Translations under genes and position numbers: made by a program
Assembly: GCA_028277985.1 (NCBI GenBank)
Contig: JANQFG010000045.1
Location: 1-64,000 of the forward strand
From: a bacterium
GTDB lineage: Bacteria; Desulfobacterota; DSWW01
Length of the DNA stretch: 64,000 nt
Reading direction: 5' to 3'
The notes under the pieces: generated by a model
What the model saw: only the letters and a program-made list of their open reading frames with translations
The model's database searches: none
Told to the model about the DNA's origin: nothing
Shown here: in pieces, positions 33,452 through 41,718 of the stretch
Layout of the letters: each line of letters starts with the position of its first letter
Position numbering within the stretch: the stretch's first letter is position 1

Positions 33452-34675
33452 TCACCAGAGCCGCTTGAGATGCGGTTTGGTTTCCTCGAAGATCCTGCAC
33501 TGGTCTTCCACGTAGACTTCCACTTCCCTTGGCGTCATGCGTGCCATTTCACGAGCATACGAACTTATGCGCCCCAGATACAGAGGGATCAGCGAGGCCA
33601 GGCAGGTCTCCGGGTCGACGGTCCCGCTCCTGTGCGCCACCGCAAAATCGTACAGGATGAGGGCCCACAGAAGATGGGGAAATTCGAAGGTCTCCAGAGA
33701 GAGGTCTTTGATCTCCCAGATTTTCAGATACAAATCCTGGTGCAGTATCTGCCGCCAGGCCTTGTCGAAGCGAACGAATCCCTTGCCGAACTCCTCGCGA
33801 TACGTCTCGGGACAGATCTGAATCTCCTCGGATCCCGGACTCTCCTCTTCATCGAGTCCGAAGACGGGGGTCGGCTTGCTCCACCGCACGTCCTTCCATA
33901 GCCCGTGGCACCTCTCCAACAGGTTGAACAGCACTCGGCAGTTGTCAAGAAATGCCTCCAGCGCGTCGTCAAGAGGGCTGCCCGCATCGAGGCTCGGCGG
34001 TCCTTCCAGGAAGGATTGACAGAGGGGTCGACCACTGATGATCGCCTGTGTCGTGATCCAGGTGTTGATGCCGGGACCGGCCGGGATCGTCTCCGGCGGC
34101 TCGTTCAGCAATACGCCTGCGAGGCCGGCCGAGACCGCAAAGTCTCCGCCCATCGGTTCCCGGACCCGTTTGCCGTACAGACACCGGGTCAACGGGTAGA
34201 CGATGTTGTTGGACACCGTCCACTGACAGGGATGCGCACTGTACACGGGCGACACGAAGTCGTAACCGCTGAACAAGGGCTCGGCGAGGTTGCGAATCCA
34301 CTTGTCCGACATCCTCTCGAGGTTCGCGTCGACAACCACGATCCCGCGGGCTCCGAGCTCCGAGGCACGAGCGAACAGATGAAGCAGGTCCCTCCCCTTG
34401 CCCGGCACCCCTTCCGGTGTCGACAGTGAGATCTTCGGCGTCTCGGTCGGGACACGGGAGAAATCCTCTCGCCCGCGCGACGAGGAGGAAGCGTCGCAGC
34501 AGACGATCACGCAGTTCCGGTCCGGGAAGAACCGCCGCAGCGCCTCGTCGACCCTGAGCGTGGTGGAAAGGACGGCGCTCGGTTCCTGCAGGGAAGGCAT
34601 CCCGACCACGAGTTCCGCGCGCTGCACGTTGCAGGGATTCTCCTCCATGCGGTCGGACGGGATCGGAATGCTCAT
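33452..34675 (-). CDS. GT-A type glycosyltransferase-like protein
   Basis: 407 aa. The first half has the layout of an NDP-sugar GT-A fold: a strand VVGMPSLQEP, then GIVVVDANLERMSDKWIRNLAEPLFSGYDFVSP, where DAN would be the metal site, and GGDFAVSAGLAGVLL further on. It resembles glucosyl-/mannosyl-glycerate synthase enzymes. The second half is helical and ends with a conserved-looking SYAREMARMTPREVE stretch. The start overlaps the stop of the next glycosyltransferase gene (ATGA), so the pair is translationally coupled. Probably makes a compatible solute or glycoside; the product is unknown. Confidence 0.68.
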   Translation of the reverse strand: MSIPIPSDRMEENPCNVQRAELVVGMPSLQEPSAVLSTTLRVDEALRRFFPDRNCVIVCCDASSSSRGREDFSRVPTETPKISLSTPEGVPGKGRDLLHLFARASELGARGIVVVDANLERMSDKWIRNLAEPLFSGYDFVSPVYSAHPCQWTVSNNIVYPLTRCLYGKRVREPMGGDFAVSAGLAGVLLNEPPETIPAGPGINTWITTQAIISGRPLCQSFLEGPPSLDAGSPLDDALEAFLDNCRVLFNLLERCHGLWKDVRWSKPTPVFGLDEEESPGSEEIQICPETYREEFGKGFVRFDKAWRQILHQDLYLKIWEIKDLSLETFEFPHLLWALILYDFAVAHRSGTVDPETCLASLIPLYLGRISSYAREMARMTPREVEVYVEDQCRIFEETKPHLKRLW

Positions 34676-36003
34676 GATCCGGAAGCTCCCGACAGGTTTT
34701 GCGCTACCTTCCGGGAGGTAGATTTACCGCCGGCACTGTTCTCCAGCTTGCGAATGAGGTTCCTGGCAGCCGCATCCCACGTGAATTGTCGAGCGCTTCG
34801 GCGCGCCGCCTCCCGAATCCTGCTGCTCTCCTTCGGGTACCGCTTCAGGTACATGACGTGGTCAGCGATCTCCAGAGGGTCCGACGTTTCCATGACGAAA
34901 GCATTGACAAACGGGATCGCGTAGTCCTCGCCCGTGCATCCCGTGAAGGCGACACCCCCCGCCGCCATTGCCTCGAGCCCTACGATCCCGAAAGGCTCGT
35001 GTCCGCTGTTGGCGAGCACACCGTCTGCGGCACGATAGATGACCCGAAGAAATCCGAGCGGCAGCGGAGATCTCACATGGACGAAGTCTGCCCGAGCCGC
35101 CCCCTGCAACGCTTCCAGATACCCTGTTGTGTTCTCCCGCTTGACCCGGGCTTCGCAAACGTGGAGGCCGAGGGCACGAGCGTAGTCCATAACATGTTGC
35201 CCGTACGGCTCGATTCCCCCTCTGGCCACGAGCGCGGTCTTCACGCCCCGCCTCTTGAGTTCCGCCGTCGCCTCTACGGCTGCATCCCAGCGCTTGTCCG
35301 GATCCCAGCGGGCGACCTTGCAGAGTATGATCTCCGCCTTGAGTGCCTCCTGCACACACCGGGCCTTCCCTTCGTCCACCTTCCCAAGGAGGCTTCGCGG
35401 AATGCCGTTCGGAACAACCAGTGGATTGATACCCATCTTCCACATCAGATGTTTCATGTAGCGGCTCACCGTGGTGATGGTGACGCAACGGGTGAGCTTT
35501 TCCCACCGGATCCGGTGAAAGGAGTAGGTATTGTTGGCGTTCCAGAACATCAGTACACGATCCCGCCGGCCGGATGCCTCGAGGAGGTCGCTGATCCGGC
35601 ACATCACCTCCGCGGTCTGCCACTCTTCACCCAGGATCGCCACGGTCTTACCCTGTTCAAAAGCAGGCACAAGGATGTTGTCTACCACGTACCTTGGAAT
35701 GGAGTCGTTGAAATCGTAGATCTTCCCTTCTTCGCCGTCGTATACACCCTTCGGGTGATAGCGGCTGATCCACTGGCACCATCGATGCAACACGAGTCTC
35801 CCTTGCTTGCGCGTCTCCTCTCCCTTGAGCCAGGGATCCCCGATGAAGAACAGATGGGTGCGGAAACCCATGTCCGAAAGCGTGGAAGAGAGGTGGTTCA
35901 CTCGAACGCCCAACCCGCCTGCCAAGGAGTAGGAATCGGGGCCCTCGAATGAGAGGATGACGAATTCCGTATTCTCCGTGGATAGCTGCGGTAGTGCGGT
36001 CAA
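34672..36003 (-). CDS. Glycosyltransferase family 4
   Basis: 443 aa, GT-B fold. The N-terminal domain starts VILSFEGPDSYSLAGGLGVRVNHLSSTL (glycogen/starch synthase-like acceptor binding) and the C-terminal domain has LCKVARWDPDKRWDAAVEATAEL and the donor-binding NSGHEPFGIVGLEAMAAGGVAF, with E-x7-E at the end of the motif. The start is a TTG at 36003 with GAGGAAGG upstream. It is the leading gene of a coupled pair with the GT-A-like gene (4-base overlap) and follows the STAS-like gene by 24 bases. Donor and acceptor sugars unknown. Confidence 0.87.
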   Translation of the reverse strand: MTALPQLSTENTEFVILSFEGPDSYSLAGGLGVRVNHLSSTLSDMGFRTHLFFIGDPWLKGEETRKQGRLVLHRWCQWISRYHPKGVYDGEEGKIYDFNDSIPRYVVDNILVPAFEQGKTVAILGEEWQTAEVMCRISDLLEASGRRDRVLMFWNANNTYSFHRIRWEKLTRCVTITTVSRYMKHLMWKMGINPLVVPNGIPRSLLGKVDEGKARCVQEALKAEIILCKVARWDPDKRWDAAVEATAELKRRGVKTALVARGGIEPYGQHVMDYARALGLHVCEARVKRENTTGYLEALQGAARADFVHVRSPLPLGFLRVIYRAADGVLANSGHEPFGIVGLEAMAAGGVAFTGCTGEDYAIPFVNAFVMETSDPLEIADHVMYLKRYPKESSRIREAARRSARQFTWDAAARNLIRKLENSAGGKSTSRKVAQNLSGASGS

Positions 36004-36027
36004 CGGAGCCTTCCTCTGCGATTGCCT

Positions 36028-36318
36028 CTAAAAGCAGCACGTCCAGGCAGGGATGAATTCTCCGGCATTCTTTCCCGTGAATACAAGGCGGTAACAGAAG
36101 TCGCTCAGTGTGTGCACTCTTTCATGAAACAGCCTCTTTCCTTCGGGGGACACATGGACCAGATCACTGGTTTCGATGACGGCAACGGAGACTCCCCGAC
36201 GGTTTCGCTCCAGGGTGTTCAGCAGCTGGCCGACAGATCCGCTGTGGAAACTCCCGGCGAGATTGAGCTGCAGGCTGCGCCCCTCCCGGGACACGTCGAT
36301 CGCAAAGCTCGCGGTCAT
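36028..36318 (-). CDS. Small STAS-like (anti-sigma antagonist fold) protein
   Basis: 96 aa from the ATG at 36318, which has a strong GGGGGAGGTG site; an upstream in-frame start at 36372 is poorer. The pattern of alternating strands and helices (LQLNLAGSFHSGSVGQLLNTL, then SVAVIETSDLVHVSPEGKRLF) is like a STAS domain, but the phosphorylated serine position is not certain (Ser in HVSPEG is a candidate). It leads the glycosyltransferase pair, possibly as its regulator. Low similarity; could be an unrelated small domain. Confidence 0.55.
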   Translation of the reverse strand: MTASFAIDVSREGRSLQLNLAGSFHSGSVGQLLNTLERNRRGVSVAVIETSDLVHVSPEGKRLFHERVHTLSDFCYRLVFTGKNAGEFIPAWTCCF

Positions 36319-36385
36319 ACCGGCACACCTCCCCCCTGGTGCTTTGAGGTCTCTGCCGTTTCGAATGCTCACAACCGATCTTTCC

Positions 36386-36415
36386 TATGTATCCTGAACC
36401 AGGAGCGCATGTCAA
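36386..36415 (-). promoter_or_regulatory. Possible sigma-70 promoter of the STAS-glycosyltransferase operon
   Basis: On the minus strand: TTGACA, 18-base spacer, TACATA. Transcription would start near 36379, about 60 bases before the STAS-like ATG. Confidence 0.45.
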
Positions 36416-36810
36416 CTTCTTTAACGTCGTTTTAATGTTGGCGAGCTCCGCTGCCGACTATAACGGATTTCGACTTGCGGTATAAACGTCCCCGGGTTAA
36501 ATCACTTTGTCATTTCCTTTCCTTATCCGTTAACCGCAAAACAGAAAACCGGATCACCGCCCTGGTTCTCCCATGCCTCATCGAGCACCGTTGCACGGGC
36601 GTTCCGCATACCGTTTCTACAAAAGATATACTTTTCTCCCATTCGCCAAAACGGTTTCGCCCCACCCGCATCTCGATACGGGGGCGAACGAGACGGCTCA
36701 CCACCCGGGGAAAGGGGAGAGGGAAAAACGTTTGATTTCTAGAGATGAACAATGTTATGCAGAAACACCCAACAGGACGAGCAGACAGGGCGAAAGGTAT
36801 GGTTCATGTA

Positions 36811-36827
36811 TCCCTGCCGCGCAGGGA
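36811..36827 (-). terminator. Hairpin after the MMPL transporter gene
   Basis: TCCCTGC-CGC-GCAGGGA, 15 bases beyond the stop of the leftward transporter gene. No T-run follows, so termination is uncertain. Confidence 0.4.
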
Positions 36828-36842
36828 CATGGAGGACTTGCC

Positions 36843-39197
36843 TCACTGTTCCCGGAAGGAACCGGCGAGGGTCGGAACGAAGACCACGGCCGCGATTGCC
36901 TGGAGCAGCACAGAGATCCCGAGGACAATGGCCATATCCGCCTGAAACTTCAGCCCGAGGAAGAACCAGGGCGCCGTGCTGACGAATGCCAGCGACCCGA
37001 GAAACAATACGGCGCCACCCGCACGGCTCATGACTTGCCTCTGACGGGCGAGGTAGAGGCCAAATAAGGCCCCGAACCCTACACCAACCACTGCGGCGGG
37101 AACCGCAGCCAGACTCACCGGCCAGCCTATGACCGTCAAGATCAACAACGTAAGAGCCTGTCCGGCCGCCACGGTAAGAGCAACGATCGAGCTCGTGAGC
37201 GCAGATCGTGTAACGACCAGTCCCACGAGGAACACGGCGACCAGGGCAAGGACCGTCGTCATTCTGTAGGCACCCCGCGTGCCGTCGTTGATCGCCTTCG
37301 TCGTGGCGAGCGGCCCCCCGCCAAGGCTGAAACGGATGTGATCGGAAGGATGATTGTCAAAGTAGTCCTGCAGGATGGACACGTACTCATCGATTTCTTC
37401 CGATTCCCTGCCTGGAAAGAAGCAGGCCAGGGTTGCCGAGGAGAAGGACTCGTCCACCAGCACGCCCCGTGCACCGGCAAAGGAGAGCAGCCTCGAAAGC
37501 CCCGCCATATCCTGGTGTGAGGCGGGCACGGTCCACCACTTCGGGTTGCCGTCCATCAGGGCCATACGCGCCAGTTTCACTACCCAATCGAAGGCGAGGC
37601 TCTGACGAACGAGCCCCTTGGCGTTCAGGTACGAACTCAAGTCCCCCATCTGGTTGACCGCCTCCGGATCGAGGAGCCCACCCTCCTCTTTAGCCTCGAT
37701 GCGTACAAGGAAGATGTAGGGGCCGCTGAACTTCTCCGCCAACACGTCGAAAGCTTCGCTCCAAGGATGGGAGGAGCGGATATAGGAACGCCCGGGCATG
37801 TTGTCCCCTACCGGGAGATAGAGGGTGCACAGAACACCCGCCAGCAGGACCAAAGCAAGAAGAACCGCCACACCCTTCTTGCCCATCCCTTGGGTCATTC
37901 CGGAGAGCCCTCTTGTGAAGACCTCCGCCATTCCTCCCGCGCGCTCCGCCTTTGCTCGGGCGGGGCGGGGCAGCATGGACATCAGAACCGGACAAATCAG
38001 CACCAGCACTACGAAGGTCCCGGCGGCCCAGAAAAGACTGAGACCACCCAACTCCCGGATGAGCGGAACGTCGGTGGCGAGCATTGAAAGGCAGATAAGC
38101 CCGGCAACGACAACCGAGGCCGCAACCGGTGCACTTCGATAGGCAGCGATGATCGCCTGCAACTTGCTCGCAGACTCGGCATTCACCCGGTCGTACTCGC
38201 TCATGACCATGGCACAGCATGTGAGGGAGAGAATCCCCAGGAGCAAAGGAAAGAGAAAGGCCATGGGATGCAACACGAACTCACTTGCGCCCAGGAAACC
38301 AAGGGCCCACAACATGGAAAGTGCGAAGCAGAAGATCGGTACGAGGGCCCCGCGAACGCTTTTGAAATAGACCACGAGGGCCACGAGCATCGCGAGCATC
38401 GTGGCCGCCCCAGCCACCGGCACCTGTTCGCGGACCATGGCCGTAAGCTGGGCCGCAAGAAGTCGGTCCCCGGTAAAATAGAGACGATGATTCTCGTCCT
38501 CTTCCGTGGCCTTCAGATGATCTATGAGCTTGAGCAGGTCCTGGTGGAATCTGTCGATGCCCTGTTTCTTGTGCTGGACGATCGAAAGGCCTTTCTTTTC
38601 TTCATCCCCCAGTCGTTTGTAGGTGAGCCCGGTCTTCGTGTCCAGGTCGGTGATCCCCGCCATGATCATGGTCACCGTACCGTCATAGGAAACCACATAG
38701 CCGATGCCGAAGGGGTTATCCGCGACCCGTCGCTCCACCGCCTCGAAGTCCTCTTTGGTTACGGGCGGTATTCTTCCCAGAATGGGCTCCCCAAGCAGGC
38801 CGTCCGCGGTGTTGTCGTAGTGGTTCATGCCCGTGTACAGGGACAGGATCTTCCTGGGAATAAACTCCTCCACCCCCATCATCTTTCGGGTCATGCGTTC
38901 GACCTTCTTGACCGTCTCTGTGTTGTAGACCAGGCCATCCTTCACCTCTACAAGAACGATCAAGCTCTCAGACTCCTCCTCCATGCCCTCGATGGCACGC
39001 AAGACCGGGGTGAAACGGTGTCCGGGAGGTATCATTCCCTCTGTAGGATCTTCTTCCAGTTGAATGCCGCCGAGCTCGATGCAGAGCAAACCGGTCAAGA
39101 CCAGGAACAGGATCAATACAACGGCACGGAAACGCACCACAAGCGATACGACACGATCCATTCCCCGAATCTGTTCCTCACCGTTCGTATGCGTCAT
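36843..39197 (-). CDS. RND-superfamily (MMPL-type) transporter
   Basis: 784 aa integral membrane protein. It has one N-terminal membrane helix (VVLILFLVLTGLLCIEL), a periplasmic loop of ~200 residues, a block of about five helices, another helix with a second periplasmic loop, and a final block of helices: the 2 x 6 layout of MMPL/HpnN-like RND proteins. These export or shuttle lipids, hopanoids or hydrophobic substrates. A GGGAGAGGG site precedes the ATG. It follows the Ycf48-like gene by 29 bases. Such pairs occur in clusters for uptake and degradation of hydrophobic compounds such as steroids, an inference here. Confidence 0.86.
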   Translation of the reverse strand: MTHTNGEEQIRGMDRVVSLVVRFRAVVLILFLVLTGLLCIELGGIQLEEDPTEGMIPPGHRFTPVLRAIEGMEEESESLIVLVEVKDGLVYNTETVKKVERMTRKMMGVEEFIPRKILSLYTGMNHYDNTADGLLGEPILGRIPPVTKEDFEAVERRVADNPFGIGYVVSYDGTVTMIMAGITDLDTKTGLTYKRLGDEEKKGLSIVQHKKQGIDRFHQDLLKLIDHLKATEEDENHRLYFTGDRLLAAQLTAMVREQVPVAGAATMLAMLVALVVYFKSVRGALVPIFCFALSMLWALGFLGASEFVLHPMAFLFPLLLGILSLTCCAMVMSEYDRVNAESASKLQAIIAAYRSAPVAASVVVAGLICLSMLATDVPLIRELGGLSLFWAAGTFVVLVLICPVLMSMLPRPARAKAERAGGMAEVFTRGLSGMTQGMGKKGVAVLLALVLLAGVLCTLYLPVGDNMPGRSYIRSSHPWSEAFDVLAEKFSGPYIFLVRIEAKEEGGLLDPEAVNQMGDLSSYLNAKGLVRQSLAFDWVVKLARMALMDGNPKWWTVPASHQDMAGLSRLLSFAGARGVLVDESFSSATLACFFPGRESEEIDEYVSILQDYFDNHPSDHIRFSLGGGPLATTKAINDGTRGAYRMTTVLALVAVFLVGLVVTRSALTSSIVALTVAAGQALTLLILTVIGWPVSLAAVPAAVVGVGFGALFGLYLARQRQVMSRAGGAVLFLGSLAFVSTAPWFFLGLKFQADMAIVLGISVLLQAIAAVVFVPTLAGSFREQ

Positions 39198-39226
39198 CTG
39201 TCAACCCTCTCCCGTTTCGCCCGAAG

Positions 39227-40234
39227 TCACTTCCAGTGAATGACACTGTCCGCGACACGGCCATAGGTTCCATTCTTCCCGACGAGCAGCCCGGTCACCT
39301 CTCCCGCGTCGTTTCGCCCGAGATCCGTGCCGCTCAGAAAGGAACGCCAGATCTTTTTCGGAACTTCGATTCTGCGCCACGTCGCTCCTCCATCCGAGGT
39401 CTGGATCACATGCCCACCCGAGCCTGCGGCGAGGCCGAAGGGCCCGACGAAATCGATGCAGAAGAGATCCGGTTTCTGAAAGCCCGTGTCCCCCACCGTC
39501 CATGACCGCCCGCTATCCTTCGAAAAGGCGAAGGTGCTGTCGATCCCGGCCGCGTAGAGGGTGCCGGAATCGTAGACAACAGCGTAGAGCACTCTGCCCA
39601 TCATCATCATCTCGTCATACAAGGGGGTCTTGGTCTCTGACCAGTTCCTTCCGCCGTCTTCGGTAATGAAGATCCTGCCCATGTCGCCCACGGCACAGAA
39701 ATGCTGGGTGTCGATCATAACGGCGGAAAACAGGGTGACATCACCGAACAGTTCTGCCGTGGTTTTGAGCGGTGAGGGTTCCCACGTCCTGCCTCCGTTG
39801 GACGTGGTGAGCACCGCCGTGTCCCTGCCGACCGCGATCCCGTTGACCGCATCCAGGAAGTCGACGCCGAGGAGATAGGCTTCGGTGCCGGAGTCCTGGG
39901 CGATCCAGGATCTCCCGCCGTCCTCGGAATGTATGAGCGTCCCCAACTGGCCGACGGCCCATCCCTTCCGATCATCCGGGAAGCAGACCGAAGCGAGTGC
40001 CAGCCGTGTGTTGCTTTCGATCTCTTCCCAGGTCTTACCCACATCCGTCGAAAGGTAGACCTTTCCCCGGTCCCCGACCATGATGCAGGCCGTCTCCGAG
40101 ATGACTGCACAGGCGAAAAGGCTGCCGCCGATGAGTGCGGAGTCCGCCCGGGTCGTGCAAGGTTGGATGGATGTGAGCAAGAGGGCTGCCAGGAGAGCAG
40201 CTGTCGATACCAAGGGGGGGGTCCTGAAATTCAT
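39227..40234 (-). CDS. Exported Ycf48-like beta-propeller (BNR repeat) protein
   Basis: 335 aa from the ATG at 40234 (GGGAG site). A signal peptide covers residues 1-32 (ALLAALLLTS, cleavage near TTRADS). The rest is at least five BNR/Asp-box repeats such as STDVGKTWEEI, SEDGGRSWIAQ, SNGGRTWEPS, TEDGGRNWSE, SKDSGRSWTV and SDGGATWRRI, which build a Ycf48/sialidase-like propeller. Known Ycf48 proteins help assemble membrane complexes; bacterial relatives sit beside RND/MMPL transporters. It is the first gene of a two-gene operon with the transporter. Confidence 0.86.
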   Translation of the reverse strand: MNFRTPPLVSTAALLAALLLTSIQPCTTRADSALIGGSLFACAVISETACIMVGDRGKVYLSTDVGKTWEEIESNTRLALASVCFPDDRKGWAVGQLGTLIHSEDGGRSWIAQDSGTEAYLLGVDFLDAVNGIAVGRDTAVLTTSNGGRTWEPSPLKTTAELFGDVTLFSAVMIDTQHFCAVGDMGRIFITEDGGRNWSETKTPLYDEMMMMGRVLYAVVYDSGTLYAAGIDSTFAFSKDSGRSWTVGDTGFQKPDLFCIDFVGPFGLAAGSGGHVIQTSDGGATWRRIEVPKKIWRSFLSGTDLGRNDAGEVTGLLVGKNGTYGRVADSVIHWK

Positions 40235-40530
40235 AGACGTCTCCCGAATCAGCAGGGTCACTGATCATCCCTCGTCCCCTCCTGCAAAAAAGGGGACATC
40301 GAATGCGAAGGCGGGACGGGCCGATCCAGCCTTATACAACATGTCCCACCGGAAGATCAACGAAGCGGCCGTCTCGTAGATCGTGAAGCCCCCGGATGCA
40401 GGGCAGAGGGGCTTTCCACCCGTCTGGGGTTTGACCGCAAAGGATGAGTCTCCTATCCTATGGTCTTGCCCCTACAAAGGGAAGAATCGATAGATTTTCG
40501 ACTTTTTGTGCACAAGAAAGGAGGTTGTTC

Positions 40531-41718
40531 ATGCATCTCGATCCGCAGAGCTTCAGGGACATCAATCCGGGAAGCCGCGTGCTCATGGGTCCCGGCCCGA
40601 GCGACGTGCCGACGCGCATTCTCCAGGCCATGTCGGCCCCCTGCATCGGCCACCTCGACCCTTATTTTCTTTCCGTCATGGATGAGACCCAAAAGCTACT
40701 CCGTTCCCTGTATCAGACCGAAAACGAGCTGACCATCCCGGTATCCGGAACGGGCAGCGCGGGAATGGAGGCTTGCTTCGTCAACCTGGTCGAGCCTGGG
40801 GACGAGGTGGTGGTCTGCGTGAACGGGGTTTTCGGAACACGGATGAGTGACATTGTGGGCCGTCTCGGGGCCAAGCTCATTCGCCTGGATTTCGAGTGGG
40901 GAAAGGCGGTCGACCCGGAGGCTGTCCGCAACACGATCCAGGGGAAGACGCCCAAACTTGTCGCGGTTGTCCACGCGGAGACCTCCACCGGGGTCTGTAC
41001 GCCCCTCGAGGACCTCTCGAAGATCGCGCACGATGCGGGCGCGCTGTTCCTCGTGGATTCGGTGACCTCCCTGGGCGGCATGGAAGTAGCCGTGGACGCT
41101 TGGGGCATCGATGCCGCGTACAGCGGGACTCAGAAGTGCCTCTCCTGTCCTCCCGGGCTCTCGCCCATATCGCTCAGCCCGGCGGCCCTCGAGGCCCTTG
41201 ACTCCCGAAAGGCCCCTGTCGTGAGCTGGTATCTGGACATGAGCATGGTGCGCAACTACTGGGGCGGCGACCGCAAGTACCATCACACGGCGCCCATCAA
41301 TATGGTCTACGGACTGCGCGAGGCTCTGCGCATCGTTGCAGAAGAAGGTCTCGAGGCACGGTTTGCCCGGCACCGCCTCAACCATCTCGCCCTGGTGGCC
41401 GGAGTCGAGGCGATGGGCCTTTCCATGCTCGTGGCCGAGAAGGAACGACTGCCCATGCTGAACACTGTGTGCATTCCGGATGGAGCAGACGATCCGAAGG
41501 TACGTGGTGCACTTCTTCGACAGTTCGGAATCGAGGTCGGAGGGGGCCTGGGCGACCTGGCCGGCAAGGTGTGGCGAGTCGGTCTCATGGGTAACGCCTC
41601 CTCGAAACGCAATGTGTGCCTCTTCCTGGCTTCCCTGGAGACCGTCCTGAAGGGACAGGGAGTCAAGGTGGCCTCCGGTGCCCTGGAAGCGGCTGCAGAG
41701 GTGTATGCGAGCGAGTAA
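40531..41718 (+). CDS. Class V aminotransferase (serine/alanine-glyoxylate aminotransferase type)
   Basis: 395 aa from the ATG at 40531, which has AAAGGAGG ahead; an upstream in-frame start at 40444 lacks one. PLP lysine is K202 in [13 protein letters not shown], with [11 protein letters not shown] supplying the ring-contacting aspartate and [11 protein letters not shown] the phosphate site. The family moves an amino group from serine or alanine to glyoxylate, giving glycine. It overlaps the glycolate oxidase fusion gene by one base (TAATG), so glyoxylate made by that enzyme would be turned directly into glycine. Confidence 0.9.
   Translation: MHLDPQSFRDINPGSRVLMGPGPSDVPTRILQAMSAPCIGHLDPYFLSVMDETQKLLRSLYQTENELTIPVSGTGSAGMEACFVNLVEPGDEVVVCVNGVFGTRMSDIVGRLGAKLIRLDFEWGKAVDPEAVRNTIQGKTPKLVAVVHAETSTGVCTPLEDLSKIAHDAGALFLVDSVTSLGGMEVAVDAWGIDAAYSGTQKCLSCPPGLSPISLSPAALEALDSRKAPVVSWYLDMSMVRNYWGGDRKYHHTAPINMVYGLREALRIVAEEGLEARFARHRLNHLALVAGVEAMGLSMLVAEKERLPMLNTVCIPDGADDPKVRGALLRQFGIEVGGGLGDLAGKVWRVGLMGNASSKRNVCLFLASLETVLKGQGVKVASGALEAAAEVYASE

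Larger units (their letters stand above)
36319..36842. other. Intergenic region ahead of the glycosyltransferase operon
   Basis: 524 bases with no convincing gene; short frames here have poor codon pattern and no ribosome sites. It contains the promoter at 36386-36415 and a hairpin at 36811-36827 next to the MMPL gene stop. Nothing else recognised. Confidence 0.5.

Noticed and set aside
36510..36752. An 80-codon minus-strand frame in the gap between the glycosyltransferase and transporter genes
   Set aside because: No ribosome site, unusual composition, no resemblance to known families.
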